From contig CADBTH010000107.1 in assembly GCA_902797495.1 (NCBI GenBank), positions 1 to 5,008 of the forward strand: DNA of 5,008 nt, in the 5' to 3' direction. This DNA comes from an uncultured Ruminococcus sp. (GTDB lineage Bacteria; Bacillota; Clostridia; Oscillospirales; CAG-272). Below the pieces are notes generated by a model. That model did not search any database, was not told the DNA's origin, and saw only the letters and a list, made by a program, of their open reading frames with translations. The position numbers were made by a program, and so were the translations under genes. Below, piece by piece: positions 4,358 to 5,008 of the stretch (position 1 is its first letter; each line of letters opens with the position of its first letter).

Positions 4358-5008
4358 TCACCCCGCGATCATAGTCCGTATTCTCTGCATATCCTTGAGA
4401 TTTACTACTCCGTCGCCGTTCACGTCGGCTCTCGCCTCGCCCGCGCCGTCGAGATAAGCTGCTCCCGAGATCACCTTCTTTAGGTAAACTACGTCCTTGA
4501 CGTTGACGACGCCGTCGCCGTCCGCGTCTCCGGGAACGGTCGATACGAGTCTCGGGATGACTTCGGTATAAGTCTCACCGCATTTAAGGCAGGTATAAGT
4601 TCTCACGCCGTCCTCCGTGTAAGTCGCGGGTACGGTAACCGTTCCCCCGTCCCAGACGTGGGCGCATCCCGAAAGAGGTATGCCGATATTGATATCGTAA
4701 ACTCCGTCGTCATTTGACGAGCCCATAATCGCCACGTCGCCGGGTGTCTGCGAGAGCTCCTCGACTATGAACGACGAATATCCCGGTCTGTAGTTGTATG
4801 AATCCATGCCGACCGTATTGTAGTAAACGTCTACCCGTCCGGACACCGTATCGACGCCCGTCGCAGTCACGGTGCCGCCTGCGTTTGCAAGGCTGACGTC
4901 TCCCGAGGTACTGCCGGAGATCGCCACCATGTCGCAGACTCCGTCGTTGACGGAGAGCGAGAGCTTGTAAGTATACTCCGCGCCGTGTACCGACACGCCG
5001 TTCGTGCC
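4358..5008 (-). CDS. Secreted dockerin-containing protein, C-terminal part (5' end outside window)
   Basis: The frame is open to the window edge, giving the last 216 residues of a larger protein. The only early start-like codon (GTG at 4996) has no ribosome binding site, so the gene is partial. Residues 1-110 are Gly/Ser/Thr/Val-rich and probably beta-sandwich; I cannot name them. Residues 115-153 form a small module with C115-x-H117, W119 and CLKC (140-143). Such modules recur in Firmicute surface proteins and may bind zinc. Residues 159-216 are a type I dockerin with two calcium loops. Loop 1 is D161, D163, D165, N169, D172; loop 2 is D195, N197, D199, N203, D206. Each is followed by a helix ending in ISG or IAG. 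Residues at loop positions 10-11 are VK and LK. Dockerins bind cohesins on scaffoldins, so the protein is presumably exported and docked. The missing N-terminus would show whether it is an enzyme. Confidence 0.9.
   Translation of the reverse strand, partial: GTNGVSVHGAEYTYKLSLSVNDGVCDMVAISGSTSGDVSLANAGGTVTATGVDTVSGRVDVYYNTVGMDSYNYRPGYSSFIVEELSQTPGDVAIMGSSNDDGVYDINIGIPLSGCAHVWDGGTVTVPATYTEDGVRTYTCLKCGETYTEVIPRLVSTVPGDADGDGVVNVKDVVYLKKVISGAAYLDGAGEARADVNGDGVVNLKDMQRIRTMIAG

Noticed and set aside
3397..4374. Three overlapping plus-strand frames (106-149 codons) opposite the membrane and AlkD-like genes
   Set aside because: The minus-strand genes have strong motifs or operon context; these frames have no domain signal.

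Overview
The window looks like chromosomal DNA from an uncultured, moderately GC-rich Clostridia-type Firmicute of the gut or rumen sort. The pointers are a C-terminal type I dockerin, strong GGAGG-type ribosome binding sites, a textbook TTGAAA/TATAAT promoter, a TTG start, an encoded CCA in the tRNA, and an AlkD-like protein of a type common in Firmicutes. This placement is inference from content, not a database result.

Left part (1-562, plus strand unless noted). The window opens inside a tRNA-Trp (anticodon CCA). It is followed by a terminator hairpin, and then by a perfect 26-bp inverted copy of the tRNA 3' end. A third copy of the 15-nt core (T-loop to acceptor stem) lies at 294-308 in direct orientation. 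Positions 102-308 therefore form a ~207-bp, hairpin-rich, non-coding, MITE-like element whose terminal inverted repeats equal the tRNA 3' end. On the far side of this element, on the minus strand, sit a strong Shine-Dalgarno, an ATG and 23 codons that resemble the N-terminus of a small sigma-70-family factor. The reading frame then runs into the element and stops, so this is a truncated gene.

Middle (490-1782). A sigma-A-type promoter at 490-518 drives a 391-aa membrane-anchored HAD-superfamily phosphatase (563-1738). A bidirectional terminator at 1751-1778 separates it from a convergent minus-strand gene set.

Right part (1792-5008, minus strand). Four tightly spaced genes read leftwards: the C-terminal end of a secreted dockerin protein (cut by the window edge), an AlkD-like DNA alkylation repair protein, a small multi-pass membrane protein, and a stand-alone MutS-type ATPase that lacks the mismatch-recognition domains. 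The gaps are 4, 18 and 12 nt, which suggests one transcript with translational coupling. The membrane protein and the MutS-type ATPase may work together; the dockerin gene looks functionally unrelated and may be upstream only by chance.

The most unusual material is the tRNA-3'-end repeat element with the sigma-gene remnant (45-460) and the membrane protein/MutS-ATPase pair (1792-3657).
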